Origin: an uncultured beta proteobacterium
GTDB taxonomy: Bacteria; Pseudomonadota; Gammaproteobacteria; Burkholderiales; Burkholderiaceae_C
DNA: 39,814 nt
NCBI GenBank assembly: GCA_903894475.1
Contig: CAITQH010000099.1
Coordinates: forward strand, 1 to 39,814
Reading direction: 5' to 3'
Numbering within the stretch: position 1 is the first letter of the stretch; every line of letters begins with the position of its first letter. Below the pieces are notes generated by a model. That model was not told the origin of the DNA and made no database searches. It saw only the letters and a list, made by a program, of their open reading frames with translations. Shown piece by piece: positions 22,575 through 32,371 of this stretch. The position numbers were made by a program, and so were the translations under genes.

Positions 22575-24128
22575 ATGTCTGACCACAACATTGCCCCAGC
22601 CCCCCAGGACGAAAACCAGCTTATTCTTGAACGTCAGGAAAAACTCAAGGCGATCCGCCAGAGCGAGGCCGAGGGCAAAGGCCCGGCCTTCCCGAACGAT
22701 TTCAAACCATCCGACCATGCCGCCGACCTGTTCTCCGCGCATGCCGGCCAAACGCCCGAAGCCCTGATCGAACAAGGATCGGTTGCCAAGGTAGCCGGGC
22801 GCATGATGCTCAAGCGCCTGATGGGCAAGGCGAGCTTTGCCACGCTGCAGGACAGCAGCGGCCGGATCCAGATCTACATCAAGGCCGATGACATTGGTGC
22901 CGACCTGTACGCCAGCTTCAAGCACTGGGATCTGGGCGACATCGTCGCTGCCGAAGGCAAAGTATTCAAGACCCGCACCGGTGAGCTCTCGATTCACGCC
23001 AGCAGCCTGCGCCTCCTGACCAAGAGCCTGCGTCCCATGCCCGACAAGTTCCATGGCATGGCCGACCAGGAACAGAAGTACCGTCAGCGCTACGTCGACC
23101 TGATGACAGACGAGACGACACGGGCCCGCTTTGTGGCGCGCAGCCGTGCCCTGAGCGGCGTGCGCGAGTTCATGGTGTCGCACGATTTCCTGGAAGTGGA
23201 AACCCCCATGCTGCACCCCATCCCCGGGGGTGCCAACGCCAAGCCTTTCACGACGCACCACAATGCGCTGGACCAGCAGATGTTTCTGCGCATTGCGCCA
23301 GAGCTCTATCTCAAGCGTCTGATCGTCGGCGGTTTTGAACGGGTCTTCGAGATCAATCGGAGCTTTCGCAACGAAGGCATCTCGGTACGCCACAACCCCG
23401 AGTTCACCATGATGGAGTTTTACGCTGCCTATTGGGACTACCAGGACCTGATGACCTTCACAGAAGCATTGGTTCGTGACACCGCGCAGCGCTCCAGGGG
23501 CACCTTGCAATTGAGCTATGGCGGCAGGGATGTTGACCTGAGCCAGCCCTTTGAGCGCCTGACGATTGTCGAGGCGATCTGCAAGCACACCGAAGCCGGC
23601 CAAAGTCTGGAAGGCAGCAGCCAGCGCAAGGTGGACGATCCGGCCTGGCTCATCAACGCGCTGCGCAAGCTCGGCCTGACCGAGGAAAAGAACAAACTGT
23701 CGATTCGCTCCCTGCCCAGCCTGCAGGTGATGTACTTCGAAGAAACCGTGGAAGAAATGCTCTGGCAGCCCACCTTCATCTGCGAGCACCCGGTCGAAAT
23801 CTCACCCCTGGCGCGCGCCAGTGATCACAAACCCGGCGTCACCGAACGCTTTGAGCTCTACATCACGGGCCGGGAATTTGGCAACGGCTTTTCCGAACTC
23901 AACGACGCCCAGGAGCAGGCCAGGCGCTTCCAGGAGCAGGTGGCAGCCAAAGACGAAGGTGACGACGAGGCCATGTACTACGACCACGACTTCATTCGCG
24001 CCCTTGAATACGGCATGCCGCCTACCGGCGGCTGCGGTGTTGGCCTGGATCGCCTGATGATGCTGCTGACCGACAGCGCCAGCATTCGTGATGTCATCCT
24101 GTTCCCCGCACTGCGTCGCGAGGCCTGA
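22575..24128 (+). CDS. lysS: Lysyl-tRNA synthetase (class II)
   Basis: [109 protein letters not shown]. Confidence 0.97.
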   Translation: MSDHNIAPAPQDENQLILERQEKLKAIRQSEAEGKGPAFPNDFKPSDHAADLFSAHAGQTPEALIEQGSVAKVAGRMMLKRLMGKASFATLQDSSGRIQIYIKADDIGADLYASFKHWDLGDIVAAEGKVFKTRTGELSIHASSLRLLTKSLRPMPDKFHGMADQEQKYRQRYVDLMTDETTRARFVARSRALSGVREFMVSHDFLEVETPMLHPIPGGANAKPFTTHHNALDQQMFLRIAPELYLKRLIVGGFERVFEINRSFRNEGISVRHNPEFTMMEFYAAYWDYQDLMTFTEALVRDTAQRSRGTLQLSYGGRDVDLSQPFERLTIVEAICKHTEAGQSLEGSSQRKVDDPAWLINALRKLGLTEEKNKLSIRSLPSLQVMYFEETVEEMLWQPTFICEHPVEISPLARASDHKPGVTERFELYITGREFGNGFSELNDAQEQARRFQEQVAAKDEGDDEAMYYDHDFIRALEYGMPPTGGCGVGLDRLMMLLTDSASIRDVILFPALRREA

Positions 24129-24287
24129 GGGCAGCGCCGGTCACGCAAGCGACATAGGCGCCACTGCCTGCTAGCAGAATCCGGACGCTTTTGGGGCGAC
24201 AATCGATCAGGATTTGCGACAGATCAAAATCTGACGACTTCGCCAACCCTCACCCACTCAACGCTGCTTTTCCATCAAGCCACAAAA

Positions 24288-25142
24288 ATGAAATTCAAAG
24301 GTACACAAAACTACGTCGCTACCGAGGACCTCATGCTGTCGGTCAACGCCGCCATCACCCTCAAGCGCCCCTTGCTGGTCAAGGGCGAGCCCGGCACCGG
24401 CAAGACCATGCTGGCCGAAGAGGTAGCTGGCGCGCTGAACATGCCGCTGATGCAGTGGCACATCAAATCCACCACCAAGGCACAGCAGGGACTTTACGAA
24501 TACGACGCCGTGAGCCGTTTGCGCGACTCCCAGCTCTCCGACATTGACGGTGGCGAGCGCGTCAAGAACATCCACAACTACATCCTCAAGGGCGTCTTGT
24601 GGCAGGCCTTCACTGCAGAGCACCAAGTGGCGCTTCTGATCGACGAAATCGACAAGGCCGACATCGAGTTCCCGAACGACCTGCTGCGTGAAATTGACCG
24701 CATGGAGTTCTACTGCTACGAAACGCGGGAACTGATCCAGGCGAAACACCGCCCGCTGGTCTTCATCACATCAAACAACGAGAAGGAACTGCCTGACGCC
24801 TTCCTGCGCCGCTGCTTCTTCCATTACATCAAGTTCCCCGACGCTGATACTATGAAGAGCATCGTGGACGTGCACTTCCCGGGCCTGAAGAAGGAACTGC
24901 TGAGCGCCGCCATGAAGACGTTTTACGACGTGCGTAACCTGCCAGGTCTGAAGAAGAAGCCTTCCACCAGCGAACTGCTGGATTGGCTCAAGCTCCTGCT
25001 GGCTGAAGACATCCCGCTGTCAGTGCTACAAACCAAGGATGACAAGGTTGCAGTACCCCCGTTGGTGGGCGCACTGCTCAAGAACGAACAGGACGTGACC
25101 CTGTTCGAAAAGCTCGTGTTCATGCAACGTCACAACCGCTGA
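24288..25142 (+). CDS. MoxR-family AAA+ ATPase
   Basis: Walker A GEPGTGKTML, Walker B VALLIDEIDKAD, FITSNNEKELPDAFLRRCFFHYIKFP. Confidence 0.92.
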   Translation: MKFKGTQNYVATEDLMLSVNAAITLKRPLLVKGEPGTGKTMLAEEVAGALNMPLMQWHIKSTTKAQQGLYEYDAVSRLRDSQLSDIDGGERVKNIHNYILKGVLWQAFTAEHQVALLIDEIDKADIEFPNDLLREIDRMEFYCYETRELIQAKHRPLVFITSNNEKELPDAFLRRCFFHYIKFPDADTMKSIVDVHFPGLKKELLSAAMKTFYDVRNLPGLKKKPSTSELLDWLKLLLAEDIPLSVLQTKDDKVAVPPLVGALLKNEQDVTLFEKLVFMQRHNR

Positions 25143-25158
25143 ACCGGAGAGCAGATCC

Positions 25159-25752
25159 ATGGCCTACATTGAACCGGTCACCCTGAGCGGGCGCGGCATC
25201 AAGCTTGAGCCGCTCGCCCTGACCCACGAAGCGGGTCTGCGCGCTGCTGCGGCCGATGGCGAGTTATGGAAGCTGCGCGTCACTTCCGTCCCGGAGCCCG
25301 AGCAAACCCGCAAATACATCGAGGACGCGCTGGCGATGCGCGAGGCCGGCAACCGCTTTGCCTTCGCCGTTCTTGACGAGGCGACAGGCACGGCGCTGGG
25401 CTGCAGCAGCTACCACGACATCATTGCGGCGGTCAGGCGCGTCGAGATCGGCTGGACCTGGTATGCAAAGCGCTGCCAGCGCACGCACGTCAACTCGGTT
25501 GCCAAACTGCTCCTGATGACCCATGCCTTCGAAACCCTGGGTTGCCAGGTCGTGGGATGGCGCACCGACAACTTCAATTTTGCGTCGCAGACTGCCATCG
25601 AACGACTTGGTGCCAAAAAGGACGGCGTCATCCGCGGACACGCCCTGCGTCGCGACGGCACCGTGCGTGACACGGTGATGTACAGCATGCGCAGCGGTGA
25701 ATGGCCCGAAGCCAGGGCGCAACTGCTGTACCTGCTGGACAAGCCACGTTGA
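25159..25752 (+). CDS. GNAT-family N-acetyltransferase (RimJ/RimL-like)
   Basis: GRGIKLEPLALTHEAGLRAA...FAFAVLDEATGTALGCSSYHDI...VEIGWTWYAKRCQRTHVNSVAKLLLMTHAFETLGCQVVGWRTDNFNFASQTAIERLGAKKDGVIR. Confidence 0.9.
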   Translation: MAYIEPVTLSGRGIKLEPLALTHEAGLRAAAADGELWKLRVTSVPEPEQTRKYIEDALAMREAGNRFAFAVLDEATGTALGCSSYHDIIAAVRRVEIGWTWYAKRCQRTHVNSVAKLLLMTHAFETLGCQVVGWRTDNFNFASQTAIERLGAKKDGVIRGHALRRDGTVRDTVMYSMRSGEWPEARAQLLYLLDKPR

Positions 25753-25765
25753 CCGGAGCGCGCGC

Positions 25766-26980
25766 ATGTTGATCGACTTTTTCTACACCCTGCGTTCGGC
25801 CAAATTGCCGGTATCGGTGAAGGAATACCTGACGCTGCTCGAAGCGCTGAAGGAAGGTGTGGTTGGACCAAATGCAACCGAGCGTGGCGATGAATCCACG
25901 ATCAGCGGCTACAGAATCGACGACTTCTACTACCTCAGCCGCACGACACTGGTGAAGGACGAAAAGCACTACGACAAGTTCGACCGTGCCTTTGCGTCTT
26001 ACTTCAAGGGCGTCGAGATGGTGGCCGACTTCAGCAAAGAGATACCGCTGGAGTGGCTGCGCAAGAACCTGGAACTTAATCTCAGCCCGGAAGAACTCGC
26101 CCAGATTCAGAAGATGGGCTGGGACGAACTGATGGAGACGATCAAGAAGCGACTGGAAGAGCAGAAGGAACGCCACGAAGGCGGCAGCAAGTGGATAGGT
26201 ACGGGCGGTACCAGTCCGTTCGGCGCTTACGGTCAGAACCCGCAGGGCATTCGCATCGGGCAGGACAAGGGTCGCAACAAGAGCGCCGTCAAGGTCTGGG
26301 ACCAGCGTGCCTACAAGGACTACGACGACACCCAGGAACTGGGCACTCGCAACATCAAGGTGGCGCTACGCCGGCTACGCAAGTTCGCCCGTGAAGGTCA
26401 CGACGAAGAACTGGACCTCGACGACACGATCAAGTGCACTGCGGCCAACGCCGGCTACCTTGACATCAAGATGATCCCAGAGCGCCACAACAACGTCAAG
26501 GTGCTGTTGTTGATGGATGTCGGCGGCACCATGGACGAGCACATTGCCCGGGTCGAGGAGCTTTTTTCTGCGACCAAGACCGAGTTCAAGCATCTGGAGT
26601 TCTATTACTTCCACAACTGTGTCTATGACTTCATGTGGAAGAACAACCGGCGCCGCTTCGCAGAAAAATTCGCGACCTGGGACATCATCCGAAAGTACAA
26701 CAAGGACTACAAACTGATCTTCGTCGGTGACGCCACCATGAGTCCTTATGAAATTCTGCAGCCCGGCGGCAGCGTGGAATACAACAACGAAGAGGCTGGT
26801 GTCGAGTGGCTGCAGCGCCTGACCAAGGCCTTCCCCAAGTTCGCCTGGATCAATCCGGAACCGCAAGGCGTCTGGCAGTACCGTCAAAGCATCAGCGTGA
26901 TTCAGCAGATCGTGAGTCAGCGCATGTATCCTCTGACCATCAAGGGTCTGGAAGACGCGATGCGCCTACTGACCAAATAG
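25766..26980 (+). CDS. VWA-domain protein, CoxE-like
   Basis: MLIDFFYTLRSAKLPVSVKEYLTLLEALKEG..., VKVLLLMDVGGTMDEHIARVEELFSATKTEFKHLEFYYFHNCVYDFMW; paired with the MoxR ATPase. Confidence 0.9.
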   Translation: MLIDFFYTLRSAKLPVSVKEYLTLLEALKEGVVGPNATERGDESTISGYRIDDFYYLSRTTLVKDEKHYDKFDRAFASYFKGVEMVADFSKEIPLEWLRKNLELNLSPEELAQIQKMGWDELMETIKKRLEEQKERHEGGSKWIGTGGTSPFGAYGQNPQGIRIGQDKGRNKSAVKVWDQRAYKDYDDTQELGTRNIKVALRRLRKFAREGHDEELDLDDTIKCTAANAGYLDIKMIPERHNNVKVLLLMDVGGTMDEHIARVEELFSATKTEFKHLEFYYFHNCVYDFMWKNNRRRFAEKFATWDIIRKYNKDYKLIFVGDATMSPYEILQPGGSVEYNNEEAGVEWLQRLTKAFPKFAWINPEPQGVWQYRQSISVIQQIVSQRMYPLTIKGLEDAMRLLTK

Positions 26981-26992
26981 AATACGGCACCC

Positions 26993-27067
26993 GCCGCCGT
27001 AGTTCAATGGATAGAACGAGCGCCTCCTAAGCGCTAGATACAGGTTCGATTCCTGTCGGTGGTACCA
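26993..27067 (+). tRNA. tRNA-Arg, anticodon CCT
   Basis: Cloverleaf read by eye: acceptor GCCGCCG/CGGTGGT (two G-U), D-stem GTTC/GAAC, anticodon stem AGCGC/GCGCT with loop CTCCTAA, T-arm ACAGG-TTCGATT-CCTGT, encoded ACCA end. Confidence 0.95.
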
Positions 27068-28364
27068 GGTAGGTGACACGTCCATCGACAATCGTGCAGC
27101 GCACCCGGCCCGGCAACTCGTAGCCTGAAAACGGCGTGTGCTTGCCCTGACTGCGCAGCGCAGCGCTGGCCACCGTCCAACTGGACTGTGGGTCAAACAC
27201 ACATACATCAGCCACACCGCCCGCCAGCAGACGGCCAACGCGGTTCTGCCGCTTGCCAAGTGATGCACCCAGCACCGACGCCGGGCCGTGGCTGACAACA
27301 TCCAGCGCGCGCAGCAATTCAACCCCGCAGTCGGCGCTCCACTTGAGCGCCAGGCTCAAGAGCAGTTCAACACCAGTGGCACCCGGCTCGCTCTCGGCAA
27401 AGGGGAGGTCCTTGGCGTCTTCATCCACCGGTGTGTGGTCAGACACCAGGGCGTCGATCGTGCCATCGAGCAGACCGGCACGCAGCGCGTCGCGGTCGCG
27501 TTGCTGACGCAGGGGCGGGTTCAGGCGCGCGCGGCTGTCGAAGTAACCCATGTCGGCGTCGGTCAGATGCAGTGAGTTGATGCTGACATCGCAGCTCACG
27601 CTCAAGCCGTCGCGCTTGGCCTGTCGCACCAGTTCCACACCGGCGGCACTGCTGAGACGACAGATGTGAACGCGCGCGTTGGTCAAGCGCATCAACTCAA
27701 AGATGGTGTGCAGAGCAATCGTCTCGGCCGCCACCGGCACACCGCTCAAGCCCATGCGCGTGGCCAATGCGCCGCTGGCCGCCACGCCCTGCCCCAGGTG
27801 AAAGTCCTGAGGCCGCAACCAGATCGCATAGCCGAAGGTGCTGGCGTATTGAAAGGCGCGCTGCAGCACCTGGGTGTTGGCCAGCGCCACGTCGGCCTGG
27901 CTGAAGGCGACGCAACCGGCCTCGGTCAGTTGCAGCATCTCGGTCAGGGTTTCACCGGCCAGGCCGCGGGTCAGCGCGCCCAGCGGGTAGACGCGCGCCT
28001 GCTGCAGTTTCTCGGCGCGGTAGCGCAGCATCTCAACCAGACCCGGCTCATCGAGCACTGGATCGGTATCGGGCGGGCAGACCAGGCTGGTGACACCACC
28101 CGCAACGGCGGCGGCCATTTCAGACTCGAGCATGCGTTCGTGCTCATGACCGGGCTCACGCAAATGCACCGCCAGATCCACCAGACCGGGCGCCACAATA
28201 CAGCCGGTGGCGTCGATAGTCTGCGTCGGTGAGAAATCCGGCGCAATCTTCCCGATGGCCAGCACAACGCCGTCGGCCAGTGCCACATCGGAAATTTGAT
28301 CGAAACCGCTGGCCGGGTCGATAACGCGACCACCCTTGATCAGTATCTTTGTCTGTGTCTTCAT
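27027..28364 (-). CDS. pyrC': Dihydroorotase-like protein, probably a non-catalytic PyrC' (PyrX)
   Basis: Amidohydrolase fold IKGGRVIDPASGFDQISDVALADG...IVAPGLVDLAVHLREPGHEH. The metal-ligand motif is DLAVHLREPG rather than DxHxHLREPG, and ICRLSSAAG replaces the usual ICHVST. Downstream of pyrB. An alternative start is at 28376. Confidence 0.85.
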   Translation of the reverse strand: MKTQTKILIKGGRVIDPASGFDQISDVALADGVVLAIGKIAPDFSPTQTIDATGCIVAPGLVDLAVHLREPGHEHERMLESEMAAAVAGGVTSLVCPPDTDPVLDEPGLVEMLRYRAEKLQQARVYPLGALTRGLAGETLTEMLQLTEAGCVAFSQADVALANTQVLQRAFQYASTFGYAIWLRPQDFHLGQGVAASGALATRMGLSGVPVAAETIALHTIFELMRLTNARVHICRLSSAAGVELVRQAKRDGLSVSCDVSINSLHLTDADMGYFDSRARLNPPLRQQRDRDALRAGLLDGTIDALVSDHTPVDEDAKDLPFAESEPGATGVELLLSLALKWSADCGVELLRALDVVSHGPASVLGASLGKRQNRVGRLLAGGVADVCVFDPQSSWTVASAALRSQGKHTPFSGYELPGRVRCTIVDGRVTYLVPPTGIEPVSSA

Positions 28365-28365
28365 A

Positions 28366-29328
28366 TCAGGCCTCATTCCCTGCCACGATGCTCATTGCCG
28401 CCATGCGAACGGCGATGCCGAACGTCACCTGCGGCAGGATCACGCTCTGGCCGCCATCGACCACCGCCGAATCGATTTCAACGCCGCGGTTGATGGGTCC
28501 CGGGTGCATCACGATGGCGTCGGGCTTGGCAAGCTGCAGTTTCTCTGGCGTGAGGCCAAAGCTCTTGAAAAACTCCTGCGTCGAGGGCAGCAGCGCGCCA
28601 CTCATACGCTCGTTCTGCAGGCGCAGCATGATGATGACGTCGGCACCGCGAATGCCCTCTTCGAGCGTGTGGCAAACCCGCACGCCCATGGGAGCCATGT
28701 CAGACGGCACCAGAGTCTTGGGGCCTACCACGCGCACCTCGGCGCACCCGAGTGTGGTCAGCGCATGGATGTCGGAGCGTGCCACGCGCGAGTGCAGCAC
28801 ATCGCCAACGATGGCCACCGTCAGATTCGAAAAATCCTTTTTGTAGTGGCGGATCGTGTACATGTCGAGCAACCCCTGCGTCGGGTGCGCGTGGCGCCCG
28901 TCGCCGGCATTGATGACGTGTACATGCGGCGCCACATGCTGGGCGATCAGGTACGGCGCGCCGGACTCACTGTGGCGCACCACAAACAGGTCGGCTGCCA
29001 TGGCGCTCAGGTTGGCGATGGTGTCGAGCAGCGTCTCGCCCTTGGCGGCGGAGGAGCGCGCAATGTCGAGGTTGATGACGTCGGCGCTCAGGCGCTTGGC
29101 GGCGATCTCGAAGGTGGTGCGGGTGCGCGTCGAGTTCTCGAAGAACAGGTTGAAGACGCTCTTGCCGCGCAGCAGCGGAACCTTCTTGACCTCGCGGTCG
29201 TTGACGCTGACGAAATTGGTCGCGGTGTCGAGCACCTGCGTCAGGATGCTCTTGGGCAGGCCCTCGATCGAGAGCAGGTGAATCAACTCGCCGTTTTTGT
29301 TGAGCTGGGGATTTCGCTTGTACAGCAT
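28366..29328 (-). CDS. pyrB: Aspartate carbamoyltransferase catalytic subunit
   Basis: [81 protein letters not shown]. Confidence 0.97.
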   Translation of the reverse strand: MLYKRNPQLNKNGELIHLLSIEGLPKSILTQVLDTATNFVSVNDREVKKVPLLRGKSVFNLFFENSTRTRTTFEIAAKRLSADVINLDIARSSAAKGETLLDTIANLSAMAADLFVVRHSESGAPYLIAQHVAPHVHVINAGDGRHAHPTQGLLDMYTIRHYKKDFSNLTVAIVGDVLHSRVARSDIHALTTLGCAEVRVVGPKTLVPSDMAPMGVRVCHTLEEGIRGADVIIMLRLQNERMSGALLPSTQEFFKSFGLTPEKLQLAKPDAIVMHPGPINRGVEIDSAVVDGGQSVILPQVTFGIAVRMAAMSIVAGNEA

Positions 29329-29331
29329 GGC

Positions 29332-29829
29332 TTAGCGGCCCTCCACGTTAAAACTGAAAGCACCGGTCTCACTGCGCGCCAGCGCCAGCGATTGCGTGGC
29401 CGGCAGGCTGACGCGCGCGGCGCAGCAGTCGGCCTGGATCGGCAGTTCACGCCCGCCGCGGTCCACCAGCACCGCCAGCTTGACGCTGGCCGGGCGGCCA
29501 AAGTCAAACAACTCGTTGATCACGGCGCGTATCGTGCGCCCGGTGTAGAGCACGTCGTCAAGGAGCAGGATCTGCGCCTCGTTGATGTCGAAATCGATTT
29601 GCGTCTGCGCGCCGGCCGTCATGCCCCGGCGGGCGTAGTCGTCGCGGTGCAGGCTGGACGAAATCACGCCAGAGCGCCCGCTCAGGCCGAGGTCGCGCTG
29701 CAGGCGTTCAGCGAGCCAGACACCACCTGAGGTGACGCCGACCAGGCGCGTCTCGGGCCGCAGCAGGGCGCGCACGCTGATCAGCAATTCAACGTAGAGC
29801 GCCTCGGCATCGAGCGTCAATGTGCTCAT
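29332..29829 (-). CDS. pyrR: Bifunctional pyr operon regulator / uracil phosphoribosyltransferase PyrR
   Basis: LVGVTSGGVWLAERLQRDLGLSGRSGVISSSLHRDDYARRG, PRPP motif ILLLDDVLYTGRTIRAVINELFDFGRPASVKLAVLVDRGGRELPIQADCC. Confidence 0.95.
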   Translation of the reverse strand: MSTLTLDAEALYVELLISVRALLRPETRLVGVTSGGVWLAERLQRDLGLSGRSGVISSSLHRDDYARRGMTAGAQTQIDFDINEAQILLLDDVLYTGRTIRAVINELFDFGRPASVKLAVLVDRGGRELPIQADCCAARVSLPATQSLALARSETGAFSFNVEGR

Positions 29830-30239
29830 TCAATACTCCTCAGAAATTGTTCCAGAATGATGCAGGCCGCCGCTGCATCGGCATCCTTGGCACCCATTTG
29901 CAGCGCCTCGGTCGTGCTGTAGCGCTCGTCGACTTCGAACACCGGCAGCTTGAAGCGGCCCTGCAACTGGCGTGAGAAACGGCGCGCGCGAACAGTGTTT
30001 TCGTGCTCTGCACCGTCCGGGTGAAACGGCACACCGATCACCAAGGCATCGGGCTGCCACTCCTTGATACGCTGTGCAATCTGGTCGAAGCGGGCATCAC
30101 CCTCGGCCTGGATAGTGCCCTGCGGTTGAGCCGTGCACAGCAGCCGGTTGCCAACCGCAAAGCCGGTGCGTTTGATACCAAAATCAAGGGCCAGAAAAGT
30201 CTGCAGGGTCGGCGCTACAGACACTGGCCCAAGATTCAT
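29826..30239 (-). CDS. ruvX: Putative pre-16S rRNA nuclease / Holliday junction resolvase-like YqgF
   Basis: FLALDFGIKRTGFAVGNRLLCTAQPQGTI...WQPDALVIGVPFHPDGAEHE...PVFEVDERYSTTEAL...DADAAAACIILEQFL. Confidence 0.94.
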   Translation of the reverse strand: MNLGPVSVAPTLQTFLALDFGIKRTGFAVGNRLLCTAQPQGTIQAEGDARFDQIAQRIKEWQPDALVIGVPFHPDGAEHENTVRARRFSRQLQGRFKLPVFEVDERYSTTEALQMGAKDADAAAACIILEQFLRSIE

Positions 30240-30835
30240 GCGTGCCCCGCGTCAGGTGAAAGCATCCAGGATTCGAAGCCGAGCAGGCGCAAGGCCTTGT
30301 CGTAACGCTGCGCTACCGGCGTATCAAAAATGATGCTGTTGCTGGCTGCCACGGTGAGCCAGCTGTTGTCCGACAGTTCTGACTCCAACTGCCCTTCACC
30401 CCAGGCGGCGTAGCCGAGCGAGACCAGCACCTTGCGCGGTCCGGCACCCCTGGCCAGCGCTTCCAGCACGTCCTTGGAGGTGGTCATCTCCAGTCCGCCG
30501 GGTATCGTCAGGGTTGAGGCGTAGAGGTGTTCGTTCGGCTTGTCAGAGCCGCCAGCGGAGTGTTCATGCAACACAAATCCACGCTCTGTCTGCACGGGTC
30601 CACCTTGAAATACCGGCGCATTTGAAAGATCGTCGCGGTGCAGCGGCAAATCGACCTTCTGGAACAGACGCTTCATGTCAATCTCGCAGGGTTTGTTGAT
30701 CACCAGTCCGAGCGCGCCGCGCTCATTGTGTTCACAAACATACACCACGCTGCGGCAGAAGACCTCGTCCTGCAATCCTGGCATTGCAATCAAAAAATGA
30801 TTCGTCAGGTTGGTTGGCGCAAAATCTCCGGGCAT
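30236..30835 (-). CDS. yqgE: YqgE/AlgH family protein
   Basis: NLTNHFLIAMPGLQDEVFCRSVVYVCEHNERGALGLVINKP, VFQGGPVQTERGFVLHE, LVSLGYAAWGEGQLESELSDNSWL. Confidence 0.95.
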   Translation of the reverse strand: MPGDFAPTNLTNHFLIAMPGLQDEVFCRSVVYVCEHNERGALGLVINKPCEIDMKRLFQKVDLPLHRDDLSNAPVFQGGPVQTERGFVLHEHSAGGSDKPNEHLYASTLTIPGGLEMTTSKDVLEALARGAGPRKVLVSLGYAAWGEGQLESELSDNSWLTVAASNSIIFDTPVAQRYDKALRLLGFESWMLSPDAGHA

Positions 30836-30856
30836 GCTTTGATTTTACCGGTGATC

Positions 30857-32320
30857 ATGAACAAGCAATTTGACGCAGGTCTGATTTGGTTTCGACGCGA
30901 TTTGCGCGTCAGCGACAACGCCGCACTGTGCCTGGCGCTGCAGGCCTGCAAAAAGCTTTATTGTGCTTTTGTCTTTGACACCGAAATTCTCGACGCCCTG
31001 CCCCGTTACGACCGCCGAGTCGAGTTCATTCGAGAGTCCTTGTGTGAGCTTGACGCATCGTTGCGCACACTGTGCACCAAGGAAGGCAGCATGCTGACGG
31101 TGCGGCACGGCGCCGCGGACATGGAAATCGTGGCTCTGGCCCACAGGCTTCGCGTGCAAGCCGTTTTTGCCGCCCATGACTACGAACCCCAGGCGCTGGG
31201 GCGCGACGCCAGGGTGCGCGGCAAGCTGGCTGATGCCGGCATCGCCTTTCACACCTGCAAAGATCACGTGATCTTTGAGGGTCGGGAACTCCTGACCCAG
31301 GCCGGCACGGCCTACGGTGTCTTCACACCCTACAAAAACAAGTGGCTCGCCAGCGTCACGGCGCAACATGTGCGCGAGCATGACGCCCTGCCTTTTGCCA
31401 ACGCCCTGACGCCAGCGCCGGCTGATTTCGCTGCGGTCGTACCAACGCTGGCGACCTTGGGGTTTGAGAAAACCAATCTGGGTGAGCTCGGAATTGGGAC
31501 CGGTGCATCGGGTGGACACCGACTCATTAAAGACTTCAACGAACGCATGGACCGCTACCACGAAACGCGCGATTTCCCGGCCATCCGAGGCCCCAGCTAC
31601 CTCGGCGTGCACCTGCGCTTTGGCACGGTATCGATCCGTCAACTGGCAGCCAGTGCGCTGCAGCGGCAGAGTCAGGGCAGCCGGGGCGCCAGCGTCTGGC
31701 TCAGCGAATTGATCTGGAGAGACTTCTATTTTTCGATTCTGGCCAACTTTCCGCACGTTGCCCAGGGTGCCTACAGGCGCGAGTACGACGCGATCCCATG
31801 GGAACATGGCAGAGTGGCCGAAGCGCTGTTTTCTGCCTGGTGCCAGGGCCGGACTGGCTACCCGCTGGTGGACGCCGCCATGATGCAGATCAACCGGACC
31901 GGCTACATGCACAACCGCCTGCGCATGGTGGCTGGCAGTTTTCTGGTGAAAGACCTGGGAATCGACTGGCGCTGCGGCGAGGCCTACTTTGCCCAGCACC
32001 TCAATGATTTTGACCTGGCAGCCAATAATGGTGGCTGGCAGTGGGTCAGTTCGAGCGGTTGCGACGCGCAGCCCTGGTTCAGAGTTTTCAACCCGATCAA
32101 TCAGAGTGAAAAGTTCGACAGCGAGGGCAAGTTCATCCGGCGCTACTTGCCACAACTGTCGCGCTTGCCCAATGCGCTGCTGCACGCGCCCTGGAGCGCC
32201 AGCGCTGCCCGGTTGCAGGAGGCTGGCGTGGTGCTGGGCCAGAACTACCCGCTGCCAATCGTGGACCACGCCGAAGCGCGCGCACGCACGCTGCAACGCT
32301 ACGCCGTGGTCAAGAAATAG
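30857..32320 (+). CDS. phr: Deoxyribodipyrimidine photolyase (class I family)
   Basis: GLIWFRRDLRVSDNAAL, YLGVHLRFGTVSIRQLA, SELIWRDFYFSIL, GRTGYPLVDAAMMQINRTGYMHNRLRMVAGSFLVKDLGIDWRCGEAYFAQHLNDFDLAANNGGWQWVSSSGCDAQPWFRVFNP. Confidence 0.95.
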   Translation: MNKQFDAGLIWFRRDLRVSDNAALCLALQACKKLYCAFVFDTEILDALPRYDRRVEFIRESLCELDASLRTLCTKEGSMLTVRHGAADMEIVALAHRLRVQAVFAAHDYEPQALGRDARVRGKLADAGIAFHTCKDHVIFEGRELLTQAGTAYGVFTPYKNKWLASVTAQHVREHDALPFANALTPAPADFAAVVPTLATLGFEKTNLGELGIGTGASGGHRLIKDFNERMDRYHETRDFPAIRGPSYLGVHLRFGTVSIRQLAASALQRQSQGSRGASVWLSELIWRDFYFSILANFPHVAQGAYRREYDAIPWEHGRVAEALFSAWCQGRTGYPLVDAAMMQINRTGYMHNRLRMVAGSFLVKDLGIDWRCGEAYFAQHLNDFDLAANNGGWQWVSSSGCDAQPWFRVFNPINQSEKFDSEGKFIRRYLPQLSRLPNALLHAPWSASAARLQEAGVVLGQNYPLPIVDHAEARARTLQRYAVVKK

Positions 32321-32337
32321 TTCCGATAGAATCAAGC

Positions 32338-32371
32338 ACCGGGCCCAAGCAATTGTGGTCCGGTTTTTTTT
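32338..32371 (+). terminator. Intrinsic-terminator-like hairpin between phr and guaC
   Basis: ACCGGGCCCAA-GCAA-TTGTGGTCCGGT-TTTTTTT: long stem with one bulge and one G-U pair, GCAA loop, T-run. Ends about 30 nt before the guaC ATG. Confidence 0.85.

Noticed and set aside
22557-23789. 410-aa minus-strand ORF opposite lysS
   Set aside because: Antisense shadow of lysS.
28336-29730. 464-aa plus-strand ORF opposite pyrB/pyrR
   Set aside because: Antisense of two well-supported genes; composition (His/Gln/Arg-rich) is typical of shadow translation.
30845-32335. 496-aa minus-strand ORF opposite phr
   Set aside because: Antisense shadow of a clear photolyase gene; no recognisable motifs.
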